Positions 32,985 to 40,613 of a stretch of 40,613 bases of DNA are shown piece after piece. Under the pieces are notes generated by a model that was given only the letters and a program-made list of their open reading frames with translations, did no database searches and had not been told where the DNA came from. Made by a program: the position numbers and the translations under genes. The DNA is taken from positions 1,729,883 to 1,770,495 of the forward strand of contig CP070728.1 in the NCBI GenBank assembly GCA_020351025.1. The letters run 5' to 3'. Origin of the DNA: Planctomycetota bacterium (lineage in GTDB: Bacteria; Planctomycetota; Phycisphaerae; Sedimentisphaerales; Anaerobacaceae). Every line of letters begins with the position of its first letter. Positions within the stretch are counted from its first letter, which is position 1.

Positions 32985-34064
32985 TTACGCTAACAAAACC
33001 TTCAGAAGCTCTTGTTGCAGCTCTTCTGAAGGCTCCTTGGCAAAAGCCACGGGATGGCCTGTAAACACGGTTACAGATGGTCCAATAGGCCTATATACAT
33101 CAGGGTTTGTTGGACCAAAGACAGCCAATGTACTGACCCCTAATGCCGCTGCCAGGTGAGTGATTCCACTGTCGTTGCCCACGAACCCATCCGCACAACT
33201 TAAAAGCCCCAAAACCTCTGTCAAAGACAAATCTGTCAGGCACTTTGCAACTCCGGTTATATTCTTTATTGCTTCATCGCTGAACTGCTCCTGCTCAGCC
33301 GGCCCCAAAAGAAATAATGCCTTGATATCATTGGAAACAAGCTCTCTGGCTACAGAAAGAAAATTATCCAGGTGACAGCGTTTAGGTACCCCTCCGCTGC
33401 CCGGATGGATTACCACAAGCTTTTCAGAAAAATCAACGTCTATATCTTCAAGCACCTCCCTCCCTCGGTTCACATCCGCCTTGGTCGCTTTTATTAGACA
33501 ATCACCTCGTCGAACCCGCCAAGGCCGCAAAGACAGATTACTCTGAGCAACAAATTGCTCTATATAAAAATCAGTTATATGTGTCGATAGCTTCTCAGGT
33601 GGCTTCTGCGATAAAGTTATTACTTCTGCGCTGCGGCTGCAATGAGCTGTAAAAATCAGGTTCTGCTCAAAATCGCTGTCCGGCTCACCTAAAAATGTTA
33701 CTATCCAGGTATAATCCGAAAACGTATTTATCAGCGGGTCTCCGTCTGCAAGGTCGAATGTCTTTCTTTCAGTAAATAATCGATGTAAATCTATGGAATC
33801 TATAGACCTGATACCGTCCACGCACGCTCTACCCGGCAAAATACCAATGTATTCGGTATGACCAAGAATATCTATCCCGCCCAATCCTAGGCATTCTTTC
33901 ATAAATTCAACCAACGGCAAAGTTAATATACAATCACCGATTGCGCCCGGCTGCAATATAATGCCACGATTAGACACCCGCGCAAGCTCATCGCCTTTCT
34001 CCTTAAGCAAGCTTAAAATGTTATCTTCTTGCCCGTCAGAAGTGAACTTATCAACTTCACGCAT
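32985..34064 (-). CDS. GT9 heptosyltransferase-like glycosyltransferase
   Basis: A 359-residue GT-B enzyme of the ADP-heptose:LPS heptosyltransferase family. After a 32-residue N-terminal extension comes IILQPGAIGDCILTLPLVEFM, the GDxLLxLP-type family opening. The donor domain has VVIHPGSGGVPKRCHLDNF near 217, LLGPAEQEQF near 252 and FVGNDSGITHLAAALGVSTLAVFGPTNPDVYRP near 290-322. In Gram-negatives such enzymes add inner-core sugars to lipid A. The proximity of lpxD and lpxI supports an outer-membrane glycolipid role. It follows mnmA by 52 nt, so it may share that transcript; the 195-bp gap to lpxD holds a separate promoter. Confidence 0.88.
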   Translation of the reverse strand: MREVDKFTSDGQEDNILSLLKEKGDELARVSNRGIILQPGAIGDCILTLPLVEFMKECLGLGGIDILGHTEYIGILPGRACVDGIRSIDSIDLHRLFTERKTFDLADGDPLINTFSDYTWIVTFLGEPDSDFEQNLIFTAHCSRSAEVITLSQKPPEKLSTHITDFYIEQFVAQSNLSLRPWRVRRGDCLIKATKADVNRGREVLEDIDVDFSEKLVVIHPGSGGVPKRCHLDNFLSVARELVSNDIKALFLLGPAEQEQFSDEAIKNITGVAKCLTDLSLTEVLGLLSCADGFVGNDSGITHLAAALGVSTLAVFGPTNPDVYRPIGPSVTVFTGHPVAFAKEPSEELQQELLKVLLA

Positions 34065-34116
34065 AAGTAAATCCTAAATTTCAAACCACTTTTGACCGAT
34101 GACAAAATTTGGCTGC

Positions 34117-35196
34117 TTAATAAATCGCATTATCAATCCACCCACCGCCTATAACCCTCGAAGCAAAACCATTTTGAACTTCTGTCCCGGCGCGGCTTTC
34201 CTGTTCGTAGAAAGCTGCTAATTGGCCGGGCGTTATAGCAAGATTCAGCTCATCAAACTCAACAATAGCACTTGCCCCTTCAGAAATAACCGTGGCGCCA
34301 GCACCTCTATCATTATACCGTACTTTTACCCTCGCCCGAAAAACCGAATTTGCCTCTTTTACCAACCAGTTCAGGCCGCTCGCCGTCAGTTTACTGCACA
34401 TAACTTCCTCTTTAGGCCCCAGTGTAATGGTATTACTTTCAGCGTCAATCTTGACCACATAGTAAGGCTTGCCCATCGCGACCCGCAGACCTCGCCGCTG
34501 CCCGATAGTAAACCTATGCACGCCCCTGTGCCCACCCAGAATCTTACCGTTGCTATCGACTATATTGCCCCTCTTGACAAGTTCCGGATACCTCTGCTCA
34601 AGCGCGGTAACATAGTCATCAGCTATGAAACATATTTCCTGCGATTCTTCTTTCTTCTCGGTGTCTATGCCCAATTTCGCCGCCATCTTTCGTGTCTGGT
34701 CTTTTGATTGCCCGCCAAGCGGGAAAATGACATGACTCAATACACTCCTGTCAATCATTGCCAGAGCATAAGATTGGTCTTTCGCTATATCGGCAGCTTC
34801 ATACAAGCCGACATCATCATTTGCACGGAGAATCCTTGCGTAATGGCCCGTAGCCAACAAATCCGCTCCGTTAGCCACTGCAAAAGTCCACAACTTACCA
34901 AATTTAATATGTCTGTTGCAAAAAACGCACGGATTGGGCGTCCGACCACGTTTATACTCGCTGCAAAAATAGTCAAGAACCTGCTCAAAATCTCGCCGAA
35001 GGTCTAATACATAGAGCTTTATGCCCAAATTCTTTGCAACCGCTTCCGCATCAGCCTGGGTGATTTCACTTTTGTCGCTCGTAATCATAAATACGCCTGC
35101 GCAATCGTACCCCTCCTCAAGTAGAAGTGCTGCTGCTGTGGAACTATCCACACCTCCACTTAAGCCAACAAAAACTTTCGCTCTTTTACCGACCAT
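34117..35196 (-). CDS. mnmA: tRNA-specific 2-thiouridylase MnmA
   Basis: Makes 2-thiouridine at position 34 of tRNA-Lys, -Glu and -Gln. The PP-loop GLSGGVDSS (11-19) activates the uridine with ATP. The catalytic Cys pair is seen as NPCVFCNRHIKFG near 93 and QEICFIADDY near 186. LATGHYARI near 119 and FTIGQRRGLRVA near 222 are family hallmarks. The 359-residue length is standard. A possible SD (AAGGAAAA) precedes the ATG, and the 44-bp spacer upstream is largely a 7-bp tandem array. It is transcribed toward GT9. Confidence 0.95.
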   Translation of the reverse strand: MVGKRAKVFVGLSGGVDSSTAAALLLEEGYDCAGVFMITSDKSEITQADAEAVAKNLGIKLYVLDLRRDFEQVLDYFCSEYKRGRTPNPCVFCNRHIKFGKLWTFAVANGADLLATGHYARILRANDDVGLYEAADIAKDQSYALAMIDRSVLSHVIFPLGGQSKDQTRKMAAKLGIDTEKKEESQEICFIADDYVTALEQRYPELVKRGNIVDSNGKILGGHRGVHRFTIGQRRGLRVAMGKPYYVVKIDAESNTITLGPKEEVMCSKLTASGLNWLVKEANSVFRARVKVRYNDRGAGATVISEGASAIVEFDELNLAITPGQLAAFYEQESRAGTEVQNGFASRVIGGGWIDNAIY

Positions 35197-35208
35197 TTTT
35201 CCTTAAAT

Positions 35209-35236
35209 GAGATACGAGATGCGAAACACGAAATAC
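35209..35236. repeat. Four 7-bp tandem units in the spacer between the FG-GAP gene and mnmA
   Basis: On the plus strand 35209-35236 reads as four 7-bp units of consensus GARAYRC; successive units share 6, 4 and 6 of 7 bases. It begins 13 bp outside the mnmA start and ends 4 bp from the stop of the FG-GAP gene. A 32-bp segment here (35216-35247) matches 37934-37965 at 24 of 32 positions. Confidence 0.6.
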
Positions 35237-35240
35237 AAAC

Positions 35241-37649
35241 TTAATCTTGAGGGTAAATAATGATACGGTCGTGGATAATTGTTACTAAATCGGCTTTGCC
35301 GTCACTTGTAACATCAGCAGCTTTTAGCTCTCGCGGCTCAACAGTAGCCCTGCTGCGCTGCTTGCTGTCGCGATAGCTTTTCTGCTCAAATATCTTAAAA
35401 CGCATCGCAGGAATCGGCTTCATCTCACTGTCAAGTCCTAATATCTCAATATGATTACGCTTGTACTCGACCATAATAATGTCGGCTCGGTCGTCACCGT
35501 TTATATCACCAATTGCCAGATTACCGTACACACCATCTTTAATTTTGGTCTCATAGCTGAACTGCTGTTCCAAATGCTCCGGAAGGCTGCTGACGCTTGG
35601 TGGTGTTATAACTGCAAACTTATCGTTGTCGAACAGCAGAATACTCTTAACGTCACTACCGCTAAGCTGTGCAAACAGCATTTTCAGATGAGTCACCGCA
35701 TTCCATTTACCAACACTTAACTCCTTTTCAAACCGGTAGGTCTTATCTTCACCAACTTTCAGTATCTGAAGCCGACCTTTTTGCCCGTCCAGCAGCAAAA
35801 TTGCAGGCCTACCTTCGGGGAACGTCCCCTCAATATCAAAAGCAGCAACCACCGATATTGTATTATCCGTGCCCTTGGCGTTGTATTGGTCTACTATACT
35901 CCAGCTCTCAGCTCCCGCGAAAACCAGGCTCCTTGCAAAATTCTTTTGCGCTATCAATAACTCTTCCCCAGCCCGGCCATCAACATCCGCAACTGCTATG
36001 GAACTCAGACTTGCATCCTTTATCAAACTGGCCTGGGAACCGGGTGAGTCAACTATTTCAAATTCCAACTTTTGTACCTGACGAACCAATATCGGCATTT
36101 CGTATTTGACAAATATCAAAACATCACCCAAACCGTCCTGGTCAACATCGATAACCTTCAAACCGTCCGGATTAGACCCAAGCTTCTCAAGTTCCAAAGC
36201 AAACCCGGCCTCATCGTATTCCTCCACAATGTCCTCTACTTTTGCTGCACTGGAGATGTTGTAGATTACACGCAGGGCTCTAATATCATTAACGTCCTTT
36301 GATACATAAACGCAGTCGATATTTCCGTCAACGTCAACATCGGAAAGCTCCATTGCCAGCGGTTCACCAATTATCTCAATGGGTTGCGGAAACGATAATC
36401 TGCCCTCTTCGAATTCAGCCCGCCCGATTATCTTCTCCTTAACACTCAAAACACCCAGCTCGGCCTTCCCGTCACCGTCAATATCCGCAGCAGACACACT
36501 CTCAATATCGGCAAAAGCAGGAAACCTCTCGGGCTCAGCTAATCCAAGACCTGATGTTTGCTTATAGAAGATAAGTTCTGCTGCACCAGGGTCACTTATT
36601 ACAACATCAACCAAACTGTCACCGTCAAAATCACCGACAGCCAAATCCCGCTTCGTTGTTCCTTCGCCTGATGCAAGAGGATAAAACAGAATCGGCCAAT
36701 CGGAATCTTTCTCCTTTTCAGCAGCAAGTCTGTAACAGGCCAGCCGCCCGCTCCTGCCATCAACCGTCAGTACCTCATCACCACCCAACCCGTCCATATT
36801 ATGAAGTTCTAACACCCACGGGCTCTCAATAAAAAATTGAACTTGTGGGCCTAAGCGCCCCCCCTCAAGGCCGAACCTGACGTGCAGCGGCTTCTCGCTG
36901 TCATTCGTTACAAGAATCAGGTCGTTTATATTATCACCGTTCAAATCCCCCACTTCGATACCACGTATTTGTGCGCCGGCAGTGGTAGGGTACTCTACCG
37001 GTGTGGCTAATGAGCCATCTTCTTTTTGCAAAACAAGATAAATCCCTTCCCGACCGCCAAGGGCCAAATCATCTGCACCATCATTATTTAAGTCAGCACA
37101 TAACAGTGCACTCACAGTTGTAAGACCATCATCAATCTCGATTTTCTTCCGTGTCCGCCAGTTCAATGTCCGTGTTTCCCCCGTCTCTATCTCGCCAAGC
37201 TTTTGCAACATTACATACAAACCTTTGGGGTCACCATAAAATGCGAGGTCCATCATTCCATCAGAATTCAAATCTCCGCAAACGAGACTGTATATCCTCT
37301 GCGAAACCGCTACATCCTGCCTCGCAAAACGCGTAGGCGGGCTGATTAAATTTATATCAATGTCATTCGGGTCAACCTCTACTGCCGTCTCCCCAGCACC
37401 GATTGCTTCTTTCTGAATCAAAAGCTCAATCTTGGCCCTCATATCATTAGCAACAGCTATATCATTCCTGCCGTCACCGTTAAAATCGGCGATTCTCAGG
37501 CACTTTATACCCCAATCCAGTTTGATTATCTCAATCTCCTCAAAACCATAGTACGTCGATAGCTCATTAGGGTCGGCACCCTCAGTACCCACATTGCCGA
37601 AGCTTAAGCTTACTAAAACAACCGCGGTTATTGCTTTCACCATTCGCAC
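35241..37649 (-). CDS. Large secreted FG-GAP/VCBS-repeat protein
   Basis: About 802 residues from GTG 37649, which has GGAGG 8 nt upstream; ATG 37664 would place that GGAGG inside the coding sequence. A signal peptide (about 1-27, VKAITAVVLVSLSF) leads into repeats spaced 50-90 residues apart, each with an acidic Ca-binding loop of form DxNxDGxxD. Examples are DFNGDGRNDIAV, DLNSDGMMDLAF, DLNNDGADDLAL, DLNGDNINDLIL, DFDGDSLVDVVI, DIDGDGKAELGV, DVDQDGLGDVLI, DINGDDRADIIM and DVTSDGKADLVT. This is a beta-propeller or two of integrin-like FG-GAP blades, probably Ca-stabilised and extracellular. No enzyme motif was seen. Role (adhesion, matrix, glycan binding) is unknown. Confidence 0.87.
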   Translation of the reverse strand: MRMVKAITAVVLVSLSFGNVGTEGADPNELSTYYGFEEIEIIKLDWGIKCLRIADFNGDGRNDIAVANDMRAKIELLIQKEAIGAGETAVEVDPNDIDINLISPPTRFARQDVAVSQRIYSLVCGDLNSDGMMDLAFYGDPKGLYVMLQKLGEIETGETRTLNWRTRKKIEIDDGLTTVSALLCADLNNDGADDLALGGREGIYLVLQKEDGSLATPVEYPTTAGAQIRGIEVGDLNGDNINDLILVTNDSEKPLHVRFGLEGGRLGPQVQFFIESPWVLELHNMDGLGGDEVLTVDGRSGRLACYRLAAEKEKDSDWPILFYPLASGEGTTKRDLAVGDFDGDSLVDVVISDPGAAELIFYKQTSGLGLAEPERFPAFADIESVSAADIDGDGKAELGVLSVKEKIIGRAEFEEGRLSFPQPIEIIGEPLAMELSDVDVDGNIDCVYVSKDVNDIRALRVIYNISSAAKVEDIVEEYDEAGFALELEKLGSNPDGLKVIDVDQDGLGDVLIFVKYEMPILVRQVQKLEFEIVDSPGSQASLIKDASLSSIAVADVDGRAGEELLIAQKNFARSLVFAGAESWSIVDQYNAKGTDNTISVVAAFDIEGTFPEGRPAILLLDGQKGRLQILKVGEDKTYRFEKELSVGKWNAVTHLKMLFAQLSGSDVKSILLFDNDKFAVITPPSVSSLPEHLEQQFSYETKIKDGVYGNLAIGDINGDDRADIIMVEYKRNHIEILGLDSEMKPIPAMRFKIFEQKSYRDSKQRSRATVEPRELKAADVTSDGKADLVTIIHDRIIIYPQD

Positions 37650-37665
37650 AATAGAATCCTCCATA

Positions 37666-37818
37666 TCAATTCTTTATAATAGTAATATACACACTTAAAG
37701 CATCAACATCAATAATTTTGTAGCTCGGGATGCTCTCTTTCCGCCATTGATGCCGGCACAAAATATACCTCCTCGAAAAATCCCGCTGAACTGAACCAAC
37801 AAAATTGCAATTTTTCAT
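37666..37818 (-). CDS. Candidate small ORF (50 aa) in the FG-GAP/TPR spacer
   Basis: An ATG-started frame at 37818-37666 encodes 50 residues with protein-like composition (ending ALSVYITIIKN). Its AGGAG lies directly against the ATG, which is too close for normal use. Inside it, on another frame, GAGGAGG (37774-37768) sits 8 nt before GTG 37759, opening a 16-codon frame that ends at 37709. It lies in a 309-bp spacer (37650-37958) that also holds a perfect palindrome (AAAATTGCAATTTT, 37801-37814) and a decayed 7-bp array. Either frame could be a leader peptide; I do not recognise a family, and both may be chance. Confidence 0.25.
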   Translation of the reverse strand: MKNCNFVGSVQRDFSRRYILCRHQWRKESIPSYKIIDVDALSVYITIIKN

Positions 37819-37933
37819 CTCCTGCCGCCATCCAAAAGCCGCAAAACAATCTAATCACGTAGCTTTACACTTCCCTGCCAAAAATATTTTTGAGAAATTC
37901 CGGATTTGAAATTCACAGAATTACAACTCGTTC

Positions 37934-37954
37934 GAGATATGAGCGACAAAATAC
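37934..37954. repeat. Decayed 7-bp tandem array after the TPR gene
   Basis: Three degenerate 7-bp units on the plus strand (GAGATAT, GAGCGAC, AAAATAC), 4 bp outside the TPR gene stop at 37959-37961. The surrounding 32 bp (37934-37965) matches the array beside the FG-GAP stop (35216-35247) at 24 of 32 bases, so the two spacers are related. Confidence 0.5.
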
Positions 37955-37958
37955 AAAT

Positions 37959-39560
37959 TTAATCCAGCTTCTCCTCGATAGCAGCAAGCTGACCGTCGTC
38001 AATCTCCACACCCAATTCCTCTGCTATTTTTATATGTTTCCATGCTAAATCATATTTCTTTAGATTGTAAAACGCCATGGCCAAGCCCACATGTGCATCC
38101 CCCATCTCTGGCTCAATCTCAACCGCTTTTCTGTACTCGATGACCGCCTGCTGATACTCTCCTTGGTTGAAATACGCCGCCCCAACATTATAACGAATCG
38201 CACCATCATCCGGCCTTAGACGAATAAAACGCCTGTACTGTTCAATAGCTGCATCATATTCCTTCCCCGCAAAATACGCATTCCCCAAGCCCACCAAAGC
38301 ACCCACCATATCTGGCTCAATAGCCAGTGCCTTCTTGTATGCCTCAATTTCATCCTCAAACATACCAAGCTTATTGTAACAAACACCTATACCATAATAC
38401 GCATTCGCCACATCGGCTTTTATCTTCAAACTCCTTTCATATTGAAATATCGCTCGTTTAAAGTCGCCCATCTGGCTGTAAACATCTCCTAATTGGCTGT
38501 AAAGCAAAGCATTCTGCGGCTCCAAATCAATCACCTGCCTCAATACCGACAGTGCCTGCCCGAACCTCTCATATTTACAATAAGCCGCAGCCAGGTTTCT
38601 GTATGCCTCCGTAAAATTCGGGTCCAGCTCGATTGACTGCGAATAGTGAGAAATCGCATTACTAAGCCAGCCCCGTCCGGTATAGGCATTCCCCAAATTG
38701 TTATGCGTCTTGGCGTCGCCCGGATTAATTTTCAACGCCGCCTCGTATTCATATATCGCATCTTCTATTCTTTCCCGCTGCAGATAAATATTACCCAGAT
38801 TAGTTCTGGACTCCGCTAAAGACGGGTTTATCTCAACCGCCATTTCAAGTGCCGATAACGCCGTCTCCATATCGCCGATATCACTATAGGTGTTCCCAAG
38901 ATTATTGAAAAAACAACCAAGCGTTTGAAGCTTGTTCAGTTTTAACATGTAAATACTGTCGCCCTCCGGAACCCTGAACTTATCAACGTAGTGCTCATCA
39001 GGAGCGTTCCCGCCTTTGCCCGTCGTTTCAATATTAAAACGCACGCGACCGTCATCATATCTGACAAAAAAGTGCCCCGGCACAACCACGCCATACAGAG
39101 GTAAGCCCAGCCGCTCACCAAGCGAAAGATAAAGAATTGAAAGACTCAAACAATACCCCTGTCTCTTATCCATAACTGTGTGCAAAAACAAATCATCCGG
39201 GTCGCTTGCCTCCTTAACCGACTTAAATCCTAATTCTTCAAATAAATACTCATTTATCAACGCCACCGCTTTATAGTTCGCACCAAGCCCCTTAACCCTG
39301 AGCCTGCGGAGAATCTCATATGCCATATCATCCAGCCTTGATAAATACCTCCGACCCTCTACAACATCACTCCAGTTCTCCGAAATAATCATGGCAGCCG
39401 TAGCCAAATCAATCTCTTCCGGCTCCAGACGCAAAACTTGTTCGATTGACCGTACATAAAGACCGTTCTTATCCTCATTCGCCAACGGCTCCTGACCCAG
39501 AACACCCGCCGAGGTCGCAAAAAACAAAAACCAAATTATTATCAGCAATATCTTTTTCAT
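37959..39560 (-). CDS. Secreted transglutaminase-like/TPR protein
   Basis: A 533-residue protein. A signal peptide (about 1-22, LLIIIWFLFFATSAGVLG) precedes a SirB1-type transglutaminase-like domain (about 35-205). This has Cys137 (KRQGYCLSLS), His163 (VPGHFFVRYD) and Glu178 (FNIETTGKG), a plausible Cys-His-acid triad. Nine consecutive TPRs follow (about 215-515), each with the LGNxY / AxxxYxxAxxxxP pattern. The TPR array suggests a peptide- or protein-binding scaffold in the periplasm; any protease or crosslinking activity is unproven. The ATG at 39560 has no Shine-Dalgarno; a 7-bp array abuts it. It is 19 nt after the MATE gene. Confidence 0.87.
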   Translation of the reverse strand: MKKILLIIIWFLFFATSAGVLGQEPLANEDKNGLYVRSIEQVLRLEPEEIDLATAAMIISENWSDVVEGRRYLSRLDDMAYEILRRLRVKGLGANYKAVALINEYLFEELGFKSVKEASDPDDLFLHTVMDKRQGYCLSLSILYLSLGERLGLPLYGVVVPGHFFVRYDDGRVRFNIETTGKGGNAPDEHYVDKFRVPEGDSIYMLKLNKLQTLGCFFNNLGNTYSDIGDMETALSALEMAVEINPSLAESRTNLGNIYLQRERIEDAIYEYEAALKINPGDAKTHNNLGNAYTGRGWLSNAISHYSQSIELDPNFTEAYRNLAAAYCKYERFGQALSVLRQVIDLEPQNALLYSQLGDVYSQMGDFKRAIFQYERSLKIKADVANAYYGIGVCYNKLGMFEDEIEAYKKALAIEPDMVGALVGLGNAYFAGKEYDAAIEQYRRFIRLRPDDGAIRYNVGAAYFNQGEYQQAVIEYRKAVEIEPEMGDAHVGLAMAFYNLKKYDLAWKHIKIAEELGVEIDDGQLAAIEEKLD

Positions 39561-39588
39561 AGATACTATTCACTAACCACTATTCAAC
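39561..39588 (-). repeat. 7-bp tandem array between the MATE and TPR genes
   Basis: Read on the minus strand, four units (core AGTGAAT/AGTGGTT) run from inside the last codons of the MATE gene, across its TAG (39582-39580), to the base before the TPR ATG. Adjacent units share 3-5 of 7 bases. Confidence 0.45.
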
Positions 39589-40613
39589 CACCGCCTCAAC
39601 CTCTTCGGGCAAACCAATAGCCCGCCGCTTAAACAAGTCTATACGCATCCACCGCTTACTCTTAAATCGCCAGCGATTGGCCAGCCCCACCGCAACGATA
39701 TTTGCTGTTGCTGCAACCCACGGCCCTAATGCTCCTAATTCAGGAAAAAATCTAAGCATTAAAAAACCGCCCAATCCTAATATTAAAGAAGCTCCCAGCG
39801 CCGAAATGGCTGCCAGCCAAACCGTATCGCCTGCGCCACGCAGCGAACCGTTATAAATAATTGCTGCCGCATCAAATACCTGAAATATCGCCGCAAATAC
39901 AAATATGCTAACGCCCGCCTCGATTACTTTATCGTCAGATGACCAAAACGCCATTAGCCCTTCTCTGAACACATAAAAGCATAGACCCACCAGACCCATA
40001 TAAAATAACCCTACACGCAAACACACCCTCGTCTGCTTAATTGCAACCTCTTTTCTGCCCTCACCTATCGATTTGCCAACCGCAGCAGTAAGCGCTGTGC
40101 CAATCCCCACAATCGGCATAAAAGAAACATTCATACACGAAAACACCGCACTCGTCGCTGCTAACGGCTCCTTCCCGAATCTGCCAACCAGACCGAATAA
40201 TATTATCCCCCAAAAAGTCATACTCACCATAAAACCAAACCCTGCAGGAAAGCCCACTTTAAGCAAATCGCCTATCTTCGCAAAATCAAGTCTGATTGTC
40301 CTTCTGCACTCAAAGGTCGAGTTTACATCTCCATACAAAAACATAGCCATTCTTATCATCGCCCCGACAATTATTCCTATAAAGGTCCCCCACGCTGCGC
40401 CCGCTATCCCCATCGCCGGAAATCCGAATTTGCCGAATATCAACACATAGTTGGCCGTCACATTAACCACCTGCGCGCACATCGCCGCATACATCGTGAT
40501 AATCGGCCGGTGAATTCCCATAAAAAACTGACTGCTCGACCAGATAAATACTCCAACTAACTGTGCGTATAGAATAATCCGAAGATATATTACTTCCATC
40601 CTGACCACTTCAG
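39580..40613 (-). CDS. MATE-family efflux transporter, N-terminus beyond the window
   Basis: The frame is open to the right edge, so the gene is cut there; a GTG at 40608 is not a credible start because the protein begins mid-fold. About 344 residues are visible against the usual 440-460. Repeated MATE signs are present: YLRIILYAQLVGVFIWSSSQFFMG (an end of the N-lobe), ANYVLIFGKFGFPAMGIAGAAWGTFIG, then the C-lobe LLKVGFPAGFGFMVS and SLRGAGDTVW. At least eight hydrophobic segments are seen. MATE proteins export drugs or other cations by H+ or Na+ antiport. Transcribed toward the TPR gene with a 19-nt gap. Confidence 0.88.
   Translation of the reverse strand, partial: EVVRMEVIYLRIILYAQLVGVFIWSSSQFFMGIHRPIITMYAAMCAQVVNVTANYVLIFGKFGFPAMGIAGAAWGTFIGIIVGAMIRMAMFLYGDVNSTFECRRTIRLDFAKIGDLLKVGFPAGFGFMVSMTFWGIILFGLVGRFGKEPLAATSAVFSCMNVSFMPIVGIGTALTAAVGKSIGEGRKEVAIKQTRVCLRVGLFYMGLVGLCFYVFREGLMAFWSSDDKVIEAGVSIFVFAAIFQVFDAAAIIYNGSLRGAGDTVWLAAISALGASLILGLGGFLMLRFFPELGALGPWVAATANIVAVGLANRWRFKSKRWMRIDLFKRRAIGLPEEVEAVVE

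Noticed and set aside
37650-37958. Promoter for the FG-GAP gene
   Set aside because: Several TATAAT-like pieces (for example around 37671-37690) occur on the minus strand, but none has a usable -35 at normal spacing.
1-40613. tRNA, rRNA, insertion sequences and prophage
   Set aside because: No cloverleaf, rRNA core, transposase, integrase or phage protein was recognised on either strand by eye; a covariance search was not possible.

Overview
The window looks like a piece of a moderately AT-rich Planctomycetota chromosome, probably of the class Phycisphaerae. This is inference, from the HYExAFE-family protein downstream of hisS, the Tat-exported sulfatase with its anaerobic maturase, the secreted FG-GAP, HEAT and TPR proteins, and lipid A genes (lpxD, lpxI) in a non-proteobacterial setting. 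The oxygen-sensitive radical SAM maturase suggests an anaerobic or microaerobic life. No tRNA, rRNA, CRISPR array, transposase or phage gene was seen.

Layout. 1-4055 (minus): hom, a phosphoglycerate-mutase-like candidate homoserine kinase, lysC and the 5' part of a membrane-anchored SNase-like nuclease, probably one aspartate-family amino acid operon. 4190-4990 (minus): an RluA-type pseudouridine synthase. 5248-9433 (plus): translation and RNA genes (YkgJ-like Cys-cluster protein, hisS, HYExAFE protein, rsmD, CCA/poly(A) polymerase). 9459-13772 (plus): a compact cassette of Tat sulfatase, secreted beta-helix protein and anaerobic sulfatase maturase, whose parts fit attack on a sulfated polysaccharide. 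14004-15797 (plus): an exported HEAT-repeat protein with its own promoter. 15895-18879 (minus): FHA protein, a membrane-anchored GspE/PilB-like ATPase and a CvpA-like membrane protein. 19289-23796 (plus): thrS, infC, rpmI, rplT, pheS; infC has no ATG/GTG/TTG start and seems to begin at ATC.

23848-29417 (plus): a dTDP-L-rhamnose operon (rfbA, rfbC, rfbD, rfbB) with overlapping genes, then two glycosyltransferases and a methyltransferase. 29401-32789 (minus): lpxD, lpxI and a protein with two complete LPS-kinase-like domains in one chain. 32985-40613 (minus): a GT9 heptosyltransferase-like enzyme, mnmA, a large secreted FG-GAP/VCBS protein, a secreted transglutaminase-like/TPR protein and a truncated MATE transporter. 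Together, 23.8-34.1 kb reads as a cell-envelope glycolipid region.

Beyond the genes, several short spacers (4058-4138, 22771-22805, 35209-35236, 37934-37954, 39561-39588) are built of degenerate 7-bp tandem units placed tightly against start or stop codons. No ordinary feature explains this pattern.
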